Virus record (IMG/VR): IMGVR_UViG_3300042691_013257
Coordinates: 1 to 41,346 of that record
Length of the DNA: 41,346 nucleotides
Reading direction: 5' to 3' (one strand)
DNA from: a virus
Under the pieces are notes generated by a model that was not told the DNA's origin, searched no databases, and saw only the letters and a list, made by a program, of their open reading frames with translations. Shown here piece by piece: positions 25,619-32,636 of this stretch; position 1 is the first letter of the stretch; each line of letters starts with the position of its first letter. The position numbers were made by a program, and so were the translations under genes.

Positions 25619-27786
25619 TCGACATCACCGAACAAATGACCGGCGCAGAAGACAATTCGCCCTTGCCGAACCAGGACCAGACTGGTGAGGTGCAGCCGAG
25701 CGCGTCTGAAAAGAACCTGGTCAAGACGATCCTGAAGCGCATTCGGGCCGACAAGCAGCACCACAAGAAGGCATTCGCGCAGATGCGCGAGGACATGTAT
25801 GTCGCCCGCCACGGCCACAAGCCGGGCTATCCGGTCGACTACTACAAGGCCAACATCACCGGCCGCCACATCAAGCAGAAGACCGCTTCGCTCTATGCGA
25901 AGAACCCGAAGGCCGTCGCGCGCCGTCGCGAGACCATTGATTATCGCGTTTGGGACGAGAAGCCGCAGAGCTTGCAAATGGCAATGCAGATCGTCATGCA
26001 GGCGCAGCAGATGCTGGCGATGAACCCCGGCGCCGATCCGTCCACGATCCCGCCGGAGATGATGCTGGCGTTCGAAGAGGCGCAGGCCACCGTTCAGGAC
26101 TTCCAGGAAGGCACGAAGCGCAGGCAGGAAATCGGCAAGATCGGCAAGACGCTGGAGATCCTGTTCGCCCAGGCGCTTCGCGAGCAGAAGCCGCTCGACT
26201 TCAAGACCGGCATGAAGCAGCTCGTGCGCCGCGCCTGTACAACCGGCGTCGGCTACATCGAGATCGGCTTCCAGCGCGAGACCGGCCCGAAACCCGAACT
26301 GACACAGGCCCTCGGCGACTTCCGCACCCGTCTGTCGCACCTGAAGTCGCTGGCTGAGAAGATCGGCGACACCGAGAACCCGATCGACCCGGACGACCCG
26401 GAAATCGCGGAGCTGGAGAAGGCCATCGCCGCGCTCATGGCAGAGCCGGAAATCGTGCTGCGTGAAGGCTTGATCATCGACTTTCCGCAGTCGACGAAGG
26501 TCATCCCCGACAAGCTGACCCGGCACCTGACGGGCTTCGTCGGCGCCCGCTGGCTGACGCTCGACTACATGTTCACGCCCGACCAGATCGAAGAGATCTT
26601 CGGCGTCGACATCGGCAAGAACTACAACGGCTACAACTATTCGGGCCAGCGCCCGGAAGAGAAGTCGTATGCGCAGGTTTCCGCCGAGACCGACCCGGAC
26701 TATGACAAGGTCGGCAAGGGTGAGGGCCTGGTCTGCGTCTCGAAGCACTACGACAAGACGTCCGGTCTCGTCTATTACGTCGCCGACGGCTACGACCGCT
26801 TTCTGCGGGAGCCCGCCGCGCCCGACGTCTTCGTCGAGGACTTCTGGCCGGTCTACGCGCTGACCTTCAACGCGGTCGAAAGCGAAGACGAGCTTTTCCC
26901 GCCGTCCGACGTGTTCCTAATGTACGACATGCAGCGGGAATACAACACTTCCCGCCAGGGCAAGCGCGAACACAGGAAAGCCGCTCGGCCGCGCTACTCC
27001 TTCTCCAACGGCGCGCTCGAAAAGGAAGACGTTCAGAACCTGGAGACGGCAGAAGCCTTCACGGCGACCGGCGTCAATCTACCGCCGAACCAGAAGCTTT
27101 CGGACATCCTCGACGTCATCCCGGTTCCGGGCGTCGATCCGAACCTCTACGACACGAACGAGATCTTCAGCGACGTCACGCTGGTCGTCGGCACGAACGA
27201 GAGCCAGTTCGGCGGGATCGCCCGCGCGACGGCCACGGAAAGCGCCATCGCGGCTAATGCCTCGGCCTCGTCTGACGGCTCGTCGATCGACGATCTCGAT
27301 GCCTTCCTGACCGCTGTGGCTCGCGCCGCCGGCCAGGTGCTGCTGCGTGAAATGTCGCCCGAGACGGTCATGAAGGTGGCCGGTCCAGGTGCGGTCTGGC
27401 CGCAGATGACGCTCGCCGACATCGCCGACGAGCTGTTCCTCGAAGTCGAAGCGGGCTCCACCGGCAAGCCGAACCAGGCCGTCGAAATCCAGAACTGGAC
27501 GCAGATGATGCCGTTCCTGCTCCAGATGCAGGGCATCGATCCGATCTGGCTGGCCCGCGAAAGCATTCGCCGTCTCGACGACCGCCTCGATCTGACGGAG
27601 GCCATCGCAGAAGGCACGCCGTCGATGATGGCCGCGAACCAGATGTCGCAGCTATCGACCGGCGACCCGACGACGGACCCTAACGCGCAGGGCGGGCAAG
27701 GATCGGCCAATGCGGCGCGTCCGACCGAAGAACAGGCAGGTTCTGACCCGGCCTGGGGCTCAAATCAGGTACAGCAAGCACTATGA
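25612..27786 (+). CDS. Portal protein
   Basis: A 724-residue protein starting at ATG 25612 with GAGGAAAG upstream. The N-terminal block DMYVARHGHKPGYPVDYYKANITGRHIKQKTASLYAKNPKAVARRRE is characteristic of podovirus-type portal proteins. It is followed by helical regions and a C-terminal disordered, Gln/Gly-rich tail (residues about 690-724). Twelve copies would form the vertex through which DNA is packaged and the tail attaches. It follows terL by 14 nt and overlaps the GIY-YIG gene by 4 nt. Confidence 0.9.
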   Translation: MSLDITEQMTGAEDNSPLPNQDQTGEVQPSASEKNLVKTILKRIRADKQHHKKAFAQMREDMYVARHGHKPGYPVDYYKANITGRHIKQKTASLYAKNPKAVARRRETIDYRVWDEKPQSLQMAMQIVMQAQQMLAMNPGADPSTIPPEMMLAFEEAQATVQDFQEGTKRRQEIGKIGKTLEILFAQALREQKPLDFKTGMKQLVRRACTTGVGYIEIGFQRETGPKPELTQALGDFRTRLSHLKSLAEKIGDTENPIDPDDPEIAELEKAIAALMAEPEIVLREGLIIDFPQSTKVIPDKLTRHLTGFVGARWLTLDYMFTPDQIEEIFGVDIGKNYNGYNYSGQRPEEKSYAQVSAETDPDYDKVGKGEGLVCVSKHYDKTSGLVYYVADGYDRFLREPAAPDVFVEDFWPVYALTFNAVESEDELFPPSDVFLMYDMQREYNTSRQGKREHRKAARPRYSFSNGALEKEDVQNLETAEAFTATGVNLPPNQKLSDILDVIPVPGVDPNLYDTNEIFSDVTLVVGTNESQFGGIARATATESAIAANASASSDGSSIDDLDAFLTAVARAAGQVLLREMSPETVMKVAGPGAVWPQMTLADIADELFLEVEAGSTGKPNQAVEIQNWTQMMPFLLQMQGIDPIWLARESIRRLDDRLDLTEAIAEGTPSMMAANQMSQLSTGDPTTDPNAQGGQGSANAARPTEEQAGSDPAWGSNQVQQAL

Positions 27787-28457
27787 GCGATTTAGGTATC
27801 ATTTACGGGATAAGGCTGCGCGGCTGCGAGACGATATTCTACGTGGGCCAGACAAGGCAGAAACTACAAGCAAGGGCGCGTAAGCATTTTCTCGACAGAC
27901 ATCCAGTTTCTCACGCACTTCGCTGCCTCGGCGAGGGCAACGTCGAGTTCGTTGAGTTGGAACGAGTTCCCTTGGATGTCCTTAACGACAGAGAGGCTTA
28001 CTGGATCCACACGTTGAACACGTTGGAGCCGGCTGGCATGAACTACATGGGCGCGTCTTCAATTCACGTGCATGGACGCGCCGCGAGAAAAAAGCTTTCC
28101 GCTTCTATGAAAGCAAAGTGCGCAGAGCCGGAGTATCTTGAGGCGATTAAGAAACGCAACAAGGCTCTGTGGCTGGACCCAGAATACCGCAGAAAACAGG
28201 CGGAGGGGCGCGCCGCCGTTACATGTACAGAAGAGTTCAAGGCTAAGATTTCAGCACGAAAGAAAGAGATGTGGGCTGACCCAGAGCGTAGGCGCGCCAT
28301 GAGCGAAAAAGCGAAAGCGCAATGGGCTGACCCCGAACAGCGGGCGTTAAAGAGCCAGAAGATAAGAGAGGCGAAGAGCACTCCCGAAAATAAGGTGCGC
28401 CAATCCGAGGCAGCAAAAGCAGGATGGGCCAGCTCAAAAAGGAAACGTGCTGTCTAG
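27783..28457 (+). CDS. GIY-YIG homing endonuclease with NUMOD3 repeats
   Basis: A 224-residue free-standing endonuclease inserted between portal and scaffold genes. The GIY-YIG core is IIYGIRLRGCETIFYVGQT (residues 6-24), with Arg and Glu supplied by LQARARKHFLD and DREAYWIHTLN. Residues about 95-220 contain several NUMOD3 DNA-binding repeats (ARKKLSASMKAKCAEPEY, then KKRNKALWLDPEYRRKQ, then RRRAMSEKAKAQWADPEQR). Its ATG overlaps the portal stop by 4 nt. Base composition is slightly less GC-rich than its neighbours, consistent with recent arrival. Confidence 0.9.
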   Translation: MSDLGIIYGIRLRGCETIFYVGQTRQKLQARARKHFLDRHPVSHALRCLGEGNVEFVELERVPLDVLNDREAYWIHTLNTLEPAGMNYMGASSIHVHGRAARKKLSASMKAKCAEPEYLEAIKKRNKALWLDPEYRRKQAEGRAAVTCTEEFKAKISARKKEMWADPERRRAMSEKAKAQWADPEQRALKSQKIREAKSTPENKVRQSEAAKAGWASSKRKRAV

Positions 28458-28459
28458 CG

Positions 28460-28474
28460 TGTATCGTCTGTATC
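28460..28474 (+). promoter_or_regulatory. Dispersed 15-bp motif, copy 17
   Basis: TGTATCGTCTGTATC, just after the GIY-YIG stop, 63 bp before the scaffold start and 12 bp before the shared palindrome. Confidence 0.65.
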
Positions 28475-28486
28475 GAGTGTCTTGCA

Positions 28487-28509
28487 AATTAACCGACAAA
28501 AGGTTAATT
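28487..28509. promoter_or_regulatory. Shared palindromic operator, copy B
   Basis: AATTAACC, seven bases, GGTTAATT, identical in arms and spacing to 17466-17488. It lies between the motif copy and the scaffold gene and could control scaffold and capsid expression. Confidence 0.7.
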
Positions 28510-28537
28510 CTGGTGCATCACAAACAGGAGATCGGCA

Positions 28538-29536
28538 TTGCCTGAGATCGAAAACACCGAAGAGCTTGAACAGGGCTTGCCGGTAACGGACGAAGCGGAT
28601 GCCTCGAAAGAGGCCGAGCAATCCGCAAGCGCGCAGTCGTCCGGCGCGGGAGACGTTAGCGAAACTGCCGAAGAAGGCACTCTTTCTATCGTTCGGGACG
28701 TCGTCTCGAAGAGCGAAGAAGCGCCGGTGGCAGCGGCCTCGTCAGCCAACGAAGCAGAAGGTCAAGAGACCGACGCACAACAGCCCACGGAACCGGACAA
28801 CGAGAACTTCTCAGACGTCCCGTTCAACAAGCATCCGCGGTTCCAGCAAGTCCTCGGGAAACTGAAGGCCGCCGAAACCGACGCGCAGCGCTACCGGAAC
28901 GTCGAGACGTTCATCGGTGAGCAGGGCCTCTCCGGCGATGAAGCCGCAGAACTCCTGCAAATCGGTGGTCTGATCAAGACCAACCCGGTCGAAGCGTGGA
29001 AGCGGGTGCTGCCGACGATCCAGCAGCTTGCAATCGCAGCCGGCGAAGTTCTGCCGGAAGACCTGCGACAGCGCGTCCAGGCGGGAGAAGTCTCCCGTGA
29101 AGTCGCGATGGACCTCAGCCGCCAGCGTGCCGCCAACCAGTCCCTGACTGCGCGGCAGGAATGGGAGCGTAAAAGCTCCGAAGAACGCCAGGTGGTCGAG
29201 CTTCAGCAGCAGATCGGATCAACGGTCAATTCGTGGGAAAGCGAGCGCCGGGCGCGAGACCCGAACTTCGAAGCAAAGTTGCCCGCCATCGAGCGCGAGG
29301 TGGCTTGGTTACAGTCGAAGCACGGAAAACCCCGGACCCCCGAAGGTGTCCGTGAACAGTTGCAGCAAGCCTACACGGCGGTTTCCGCCAGCTTTGCCGC
29401 TCCTGCCGCTCCGACCCCCAAGCCAGCAACCAAGCGCCCGGTCACAGGCGGGCAGGTGAACGGAAATGTTCGCCCTGAACCGACGTCCACCCTCGACATC
29501 ATCGAGCAGGTTGTGGCCGCGCGCAGGGCAGGCTGA
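28538..29536 (+). CDS. Capsid scaffold protein
   Basis: A 332-residue protein starting at TTG 28538 with ACAGGAG upstream. The N-terminal third is highly acidic and Ser/Ala-rich (disordered), the middle is helical (RFQQVLGKLKAAETDAQRYRNVETF; VVELQQQIGSTVNSWE), and the end is a Pro-rich linker followed by a short helix (LDIIEQVVAARRAG). Such an acidic, helical protein directly before the major capsid gene is the standard profile of a podovirus scaffold, which guides prohead assembly and then exits. Confidence 0.8.
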   Translation: MPEIENTEELEQGLPVTDEADASKEAEQSASAQSSGAGDVSETAEEGTLSIVRDVVSKSEEAPVAAASSANEAEGQETDAQQPTEPDNENFSDVPFNKHPRFQQVLGKLKAAETDAQRYRNVETFIGEQGLSGDEAAELLQIGGLIKTNPVEAWKRVLPTIQQLAIAAGEVLPEDLRQRVQAGEVSREVAMDLSRQRAANQSLTARQEWERKSSEERQVVELQQQIGSTVNSWESERRARDPNFEAKLPAIEREVAWLQSKHGKPRTPEGVREQLQQAYTAVSASFAAPAAPTPKPATKRPVTGGQVNGNVRPEPTSTLDIIEQVVAARRAG

Positions 29537-29550
29537 CAAGGAAAATCGCT

Positions 29551-30633
29551 ATGCCCTTTACGGCAGCAGAAATTCAGGACATCAACAACATGTCGCTGGA
29601 GACCTACCTGAGCAAAGGTACGGTCTTCAAGCAGGATATCGCCAACAAGCCGATGCTGGAAGCTTTCCAGTCGAAGGCAGGCCAGTTCCCCGGCGGTAAG
29701 GAAAACGTCTCCTTCCTGGTCGGTTCCGGCTACGGCGGCGGTGGCCTTCAGGGTTACACCGGCGACGATCAGCTCTCGCACTACAACCCGACCGGCTCGG
29801 TTCGCTTCCGTATGCCGTGGAAGGAACACTACATCGGCATGGTCGTGACCATGACCGAGCTGAAGAACGACGGCGTTGACGTCGTCGAGAATGGCTCCAG
29901 CCAGCGCACCCGCGAAATGAGCGGTCGCGAAGCACAGGCCCTCGCCAACATCTTCGACGAGAAGAACGAACGCCTCGGCGCCGACTACAACTTCTCGCTC
30001 GACCGCCTGATCCACGGTGACGGCTCGACCGACACCAAGGCTCTCGCCGGTATCAAGGCGTTCCTGCTGGCGAACCCGAACGTCGGCTCGACCGGCGCGA
30101 TCAGCCGCGTGGCGAATACCTGGTGGCGTAACGACGCCGCAACCGCTGCCTTCGGCGGCGCTGGCGGTCAGGGCGCGATCACCTCGGCTTCGGCCGGCGG
30201 CGGTGCGCTGATCACCTTCATGGACAAGGCCGCTCGCAAGCGCTCCAAGTTCGCCAACGGCCAGACCAACGTCATGTACTTCTGCGGTTCGGACTTCATC
30301 GATGCCTACAAGGCTGAACTCCGCGCCAACGGCTACTACACGCAGTCCGGTTGGGGCCAGGGTCGTCCCGACGGCTCCATGCAGGATCCGATGCACGGCG
30401 GGCTCCCGCTTCAGTGGGATCCGACCATGGACGACATCGGCGAAAGCAAGCGCTGCTATGCGATCGACATGGGCGCTCGCGGCCTGAAGCTGATGTACAT
30501 GGACGGCCAGAAGTACAAGAAGCACAACCCGGCCCGCCCGTATGACCGCATGGTCATGTACAACGGCATCTCCATGACCGCGGTCATGGTTGCTCGTCAG
30601 CTCAACACGTCCGGCGTCTACGACATCGCCTGA
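29551..30633 (+). CDS. Major capsid protein
   Basis: A 360-residue protein with AAGGAAAA upstream of ATG 29551. It is encoded directly after the scaffold gene. It is rich in Gly, Asn and aromatic residues and contains GSVRFRMPWKEHYIGMVVTMTELKNDG, NFSLDRLIHGDGSTD and a C-terminal DRMVMYNGISMTAVMVARQLNTSGVYDIA, features of HK97-fold capsid proteins of the N4-like/podovirus type. Codon choice is strongly biased to C-ending codons, as expected of the most expressed gene. A GC hairpin follows. Confidence 0.88.
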   Translation: MPFTAAEIQDINNMSLETYLSKGTVFKQDIANKPMLEAFQSKAGQFPGGKENVSFLVGSGYGGGGLQGYTGDDQLSHYNPTGSVRFRMPWKEHYIGMVVTMTELKNDGVDVVENGSSQRTREMSGREAQALANIFDEKNERLGADYNFSLDRLIHGDGSTDTKALAGIKAFLLANPNVGSTGAISRVANTWWRNDAATAAFGGAGGQGAITSASAGGGALITFMDKAARKRSKFANGQTNVMYFCGSDFIDAYKAELRANGYYTQSGWGQGRPDGSMQDPMHGGLPLQWDPTMDDIGESKRCYAIDMGARGLKLMYMDGQKYKKHNPARPYDRMVMYNGISMTAVMVARQLNTSGVYDIA

Positions 30634-30643
30634 TTGAACGTCG

Positions 30644-30661
30644 GGGCGGCGAAAGCCGCCC
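30644..30661 (+). other. GAAA-tetraloop hairpin after capsid gene
   Basis: GGGCGGC, loop GAAA, GCCGCCC: a very stable GNRA hairpin 10 bp after the capsid stop. No T-run follows, so partial termination or mRNA 3'-end protection is likely. Confidence 0.65.
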
Positions 30662-30691
30662 TGATCCTTCAACTCAACAAGGAGTAGGGCC

Positions 30692-31330
30692 ATGAGCTCT
30701 CTAGCAGTCACGACTTTCACTCTGGCGACTGCCGTTGCGAACAACGGCACCGTTGCCATCAACTACCCCACCGGCTCCAACGCGCAGGCTCTTGCCGGCA
30801 GCGTTGGCGGTAAGCTGGTTCTCGACGACGGCCGTCTCGGTTCTCTGAACCAGGCAGCCGGCGGCTTCTCGGCAGCGTTCGGCGCAACGACCATCACGAT
30901 CACCAACCTGTCCGGCTACACCTGGCCGGCTGGTACGGTCGTGACCGTGTCGTTCGACGACATGCCGCGTCTCGGTTCCTACAACCTGACGACGGGCGGT
31001 GCTCGCGGTCAGGCCCAGGCACCGACGCTTCGTTCGTTCGAACTGACTGCTTCGGGCGCAGTCCCGGCAGGCACCGAACTGATCGAACTGAACCACCCCA
31101 GCGTCATCGTCGCTGCCACCTACACCGTGGTTCCGAACAGCGTGCTCTACATCAAGAACACGTCTGCTTCCGGCACCGCCGCGCACCGCGTCACCCTTAC
31201 GGGCGGCACGTTCAACGGCACCAACACGATCGCCACCCTCGACGCTCGCGACGAGTTCCTGGCGGTTCTGTTCGACAGCGCCGGTCGCGGTCAGGTCATC
31301 GCCAACGTCGGCGCAGTGGCCCTCTCGTAA
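30692..31330 (+). CDS. Head decoration / capsid-associated protein
   Basis: A 212-residue protein starting with AAGGAG at proper spacing. Almost the whole sequence is short beta strands rich in Thr, Ala, Gly and Val (TFTLATAVANNGTVAINYPTG, TTITITNLSGYTWPAGTVVTVSF, HRVTLTGGTFNGTNTIATL), suggesting two all-beta domains. It lies directly after the capsid gene, between two strong hairpins, which fits a highly expressed decoration protein. No exact family is recognised. Confidence 0.65.
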   Translation: MSSLAVTTFTLATAVANNGTVAINYPTGSNAQALAGSVGGKLVLDDGRLGSLNQAAGGFSAAFGATTITITNLSGYTWPAGTVVTVSFDDMPRLGSYNLTTGGARGQAQAPTLRSFELTASGAVPAGTELIELNHPSVIVAATYTVVPNSVLYIKNTSASGTAAHRVTLTGGTFNGTNTIATLDARDEFLAVLFDSAGRGQVIANVGAVALS

Positions 31331-31332
31331 TC

Positions 31333-31365
31333 TTGAAGGCGCGGCTTCGGTCGCGCCCTCTTCAA
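31333..31365 (+). other. Hairpin after decoration gene
   Basis: GGCGCG (31338-31343), 8-nt loop, CGCGCC (31352-31357), flanked by TTGAA and TTCAA which extend the pairing. There is no strong T-run; it resembles the hairpin after the capsid gene in placement. Confidence 0.55.
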
Positions 31366-31384
31366 CCCCGGAGAAACGACCAAA

Positions 31385-31909
31385 ATGCAGTACGCAAACA
31401 TCATGCTCGCCCTCGGCGGCGACCGCGGGACGGTTGTTCCGAAGACCGAAGTTTCGGCCTCGGAAATCGCCGTTCTTCGCCTCCTTCACGGTCAGGACGC
31501 CGTTTTCGACGTTGAACCCTTGAAGGTCGACGAGGATCTGGCGAAGCGCACCAGCCGTCAGGAAATCCAGCGCCTCACGGAGCTTTACGGCCGCGCCCGC
31601 GTCCAAGGCCCCGATGGCAACGACGTCTCGGTCATCAACATTCTGTTCCCCGGTGCAGCCGCCCAGGCGATCAAGGAACTCGACGATCTCGACATCCCGC
31701 ACGAGTTCTTCAAGGCCAAGTCCCGCGTGACGATCGAAGAGGTCGCAGAAGACGAAGCCGATGACGGCCTGTCCAAGCTGACCAAGGCTGAACTGCTGGA
31801 AGAAGCGGAGAAGCGCGGCATCGAAGTCGATGCGTCCGCCAAGAAGGCCGAAATCCTCGACGCGATCCGCGCCGGTGGCGACAAGACTGAAGACGAAGTC
31901 TTCGCATAA
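31385..31909 (+). CDS. Virion protein with C-terminal SAP/HeH-like domain
   Basis: A 174-residue protein with GGAGAAACGACC before ATG 31385. The N-terminal 100 residues are alpha/beta. The C-terminal segment LSKLTKAELLEEAEKRGIEVDASAKKAEILDAIRAGG is a SAP/HeH-like two-helix DNA-binding motif often found in phage head proteins. The end is Asp-Glu-Val-Phe-Ala. Placed between capsid-associated and connector genes, it probably acts in head completion or DNA contact. Confidence 0.7.
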   Translation: MQYANIMLALGGDRGTVVPKTEVSASEIAVLRLLHGQDAVFDVEPLKVDEDLAKRTSRQEIQRLTELYGRARVQGPDGNDVSVINILFPGAAAQAIKELDDLDIPHEFFKAKSRVTIEEVAEDEADDGLSKLTKAELLEEAEKRGIEVDASAKKAEILDAIRAGGDKTEDEVFA

Positions 31910-31921
31910 CGGAAGTGAGCC

Positions 31922-32635
31922 ATGGCCCGCAAACAGACACTGCTGAAGCTGCTGGATGATTTGCGGGCCGAGGCACGCCTATCTCTCGATCCCGCCCACA
32001 ACCGCCAAGCCCGTCCCGTTCAGGTGAAGCTGCTACAGCGCGTGCAGGAACGCCTGTGGGAAGACTTCGCATGGCCGCACATGCGGGTCGAGCGGCAGAT
32101 GCAGGTCGCAGCAGGCCAGCGCTATTACGAGCCGCCGGAAGATCTGCGCATCGACCGCATCGAGAAGATCGAGGTCTTCTCCGACGCCTGCTGGCGCGAG
32201 CTTCAGCCAGGCATCGACGCACACAATTACAGCGCCTGGAACAGCGATCTCGACGAGCGCAACTGGCCCCCGCGCCGGTGGCAGATCTTCGAAGACGAGA
32301 CGGTTGAAATCTGGCCGATCTCCGACACCAACGCGGTCGAAGAGACCCGCGAGGGCTATCTCAAGTTCACCGGCATCCGCAATCTGAACCCGCTGGTCGA
32401 CGACGGCGACCGCGCCGATCTCGACGATCGTCTTATCGTGCTTTACGCCGCAGCGGAGATGCTGGCGGCCGGCGGTGCGAAGGACGCTCAGTTGAAGCTG
32501 GACCAGGCCAACGCGATCTATTCCAAGCTGCGCGGCAACCTCACCCCACGCAAGCAGTTCCGCATGTTCGGTATCGGCGAAGACATGCCGCCGCGCCGGA
32601 TCCAGATCTCGCAGTACCGTCGCCCGAGCAACTGA
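31922..32635 (+). CDS. Head-tail connector / adaptor protein (tail tube A-like)
   Basis: A 237-residue protein of the size and position of the podovirus adaptor (gp11/gp4-like) that binds below the portal. Visible features are an N-terminal helix pair, LQRVQERLWEDFAWPHMRVERQ, strand-rich middle (QRYYEPPEDLRIDRIEKIEVF; WQIFEDETVEIWPI) and a helical C-terminus (LIVLYAAAEMLAAGGAKDAQLKLDQANAIYSKL), which resembles tail tubular protein A and related adaptors. The next gene starts 1 nt after its stop. Confidence 0.75.
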   Translation: MARKQTLLKLLDDLRAEARLSLDPAHNRQARPVQVKLLQRVQERLWEDFAWPHMRVERQMQVAAGQRYYEPPEDLRIDRIEKIEVFSDACWRELQPGIDAHNYSAWNSDLDERNWPPRRWQIFEDETVEIWPISDTNAVEETREGYLKFTGIRNLNPLVDDGDRADLDDRLIVLYAAAEMLAAGGAKDAQLKLDQANAIYSKLRGNLTPRKQFRMFGIGEDMPPRRIQISQYRRPSN

Positions 32636-32636
32636 T

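Noticed and set aside
29371-30762. Antisense open frame of about 460 codons opposite scaffold and capsid genes
   Set aside because: It spans the ends of two well-supported genes and a hairpin; its product has shadow composition. GC-rich third positions make such frames common.
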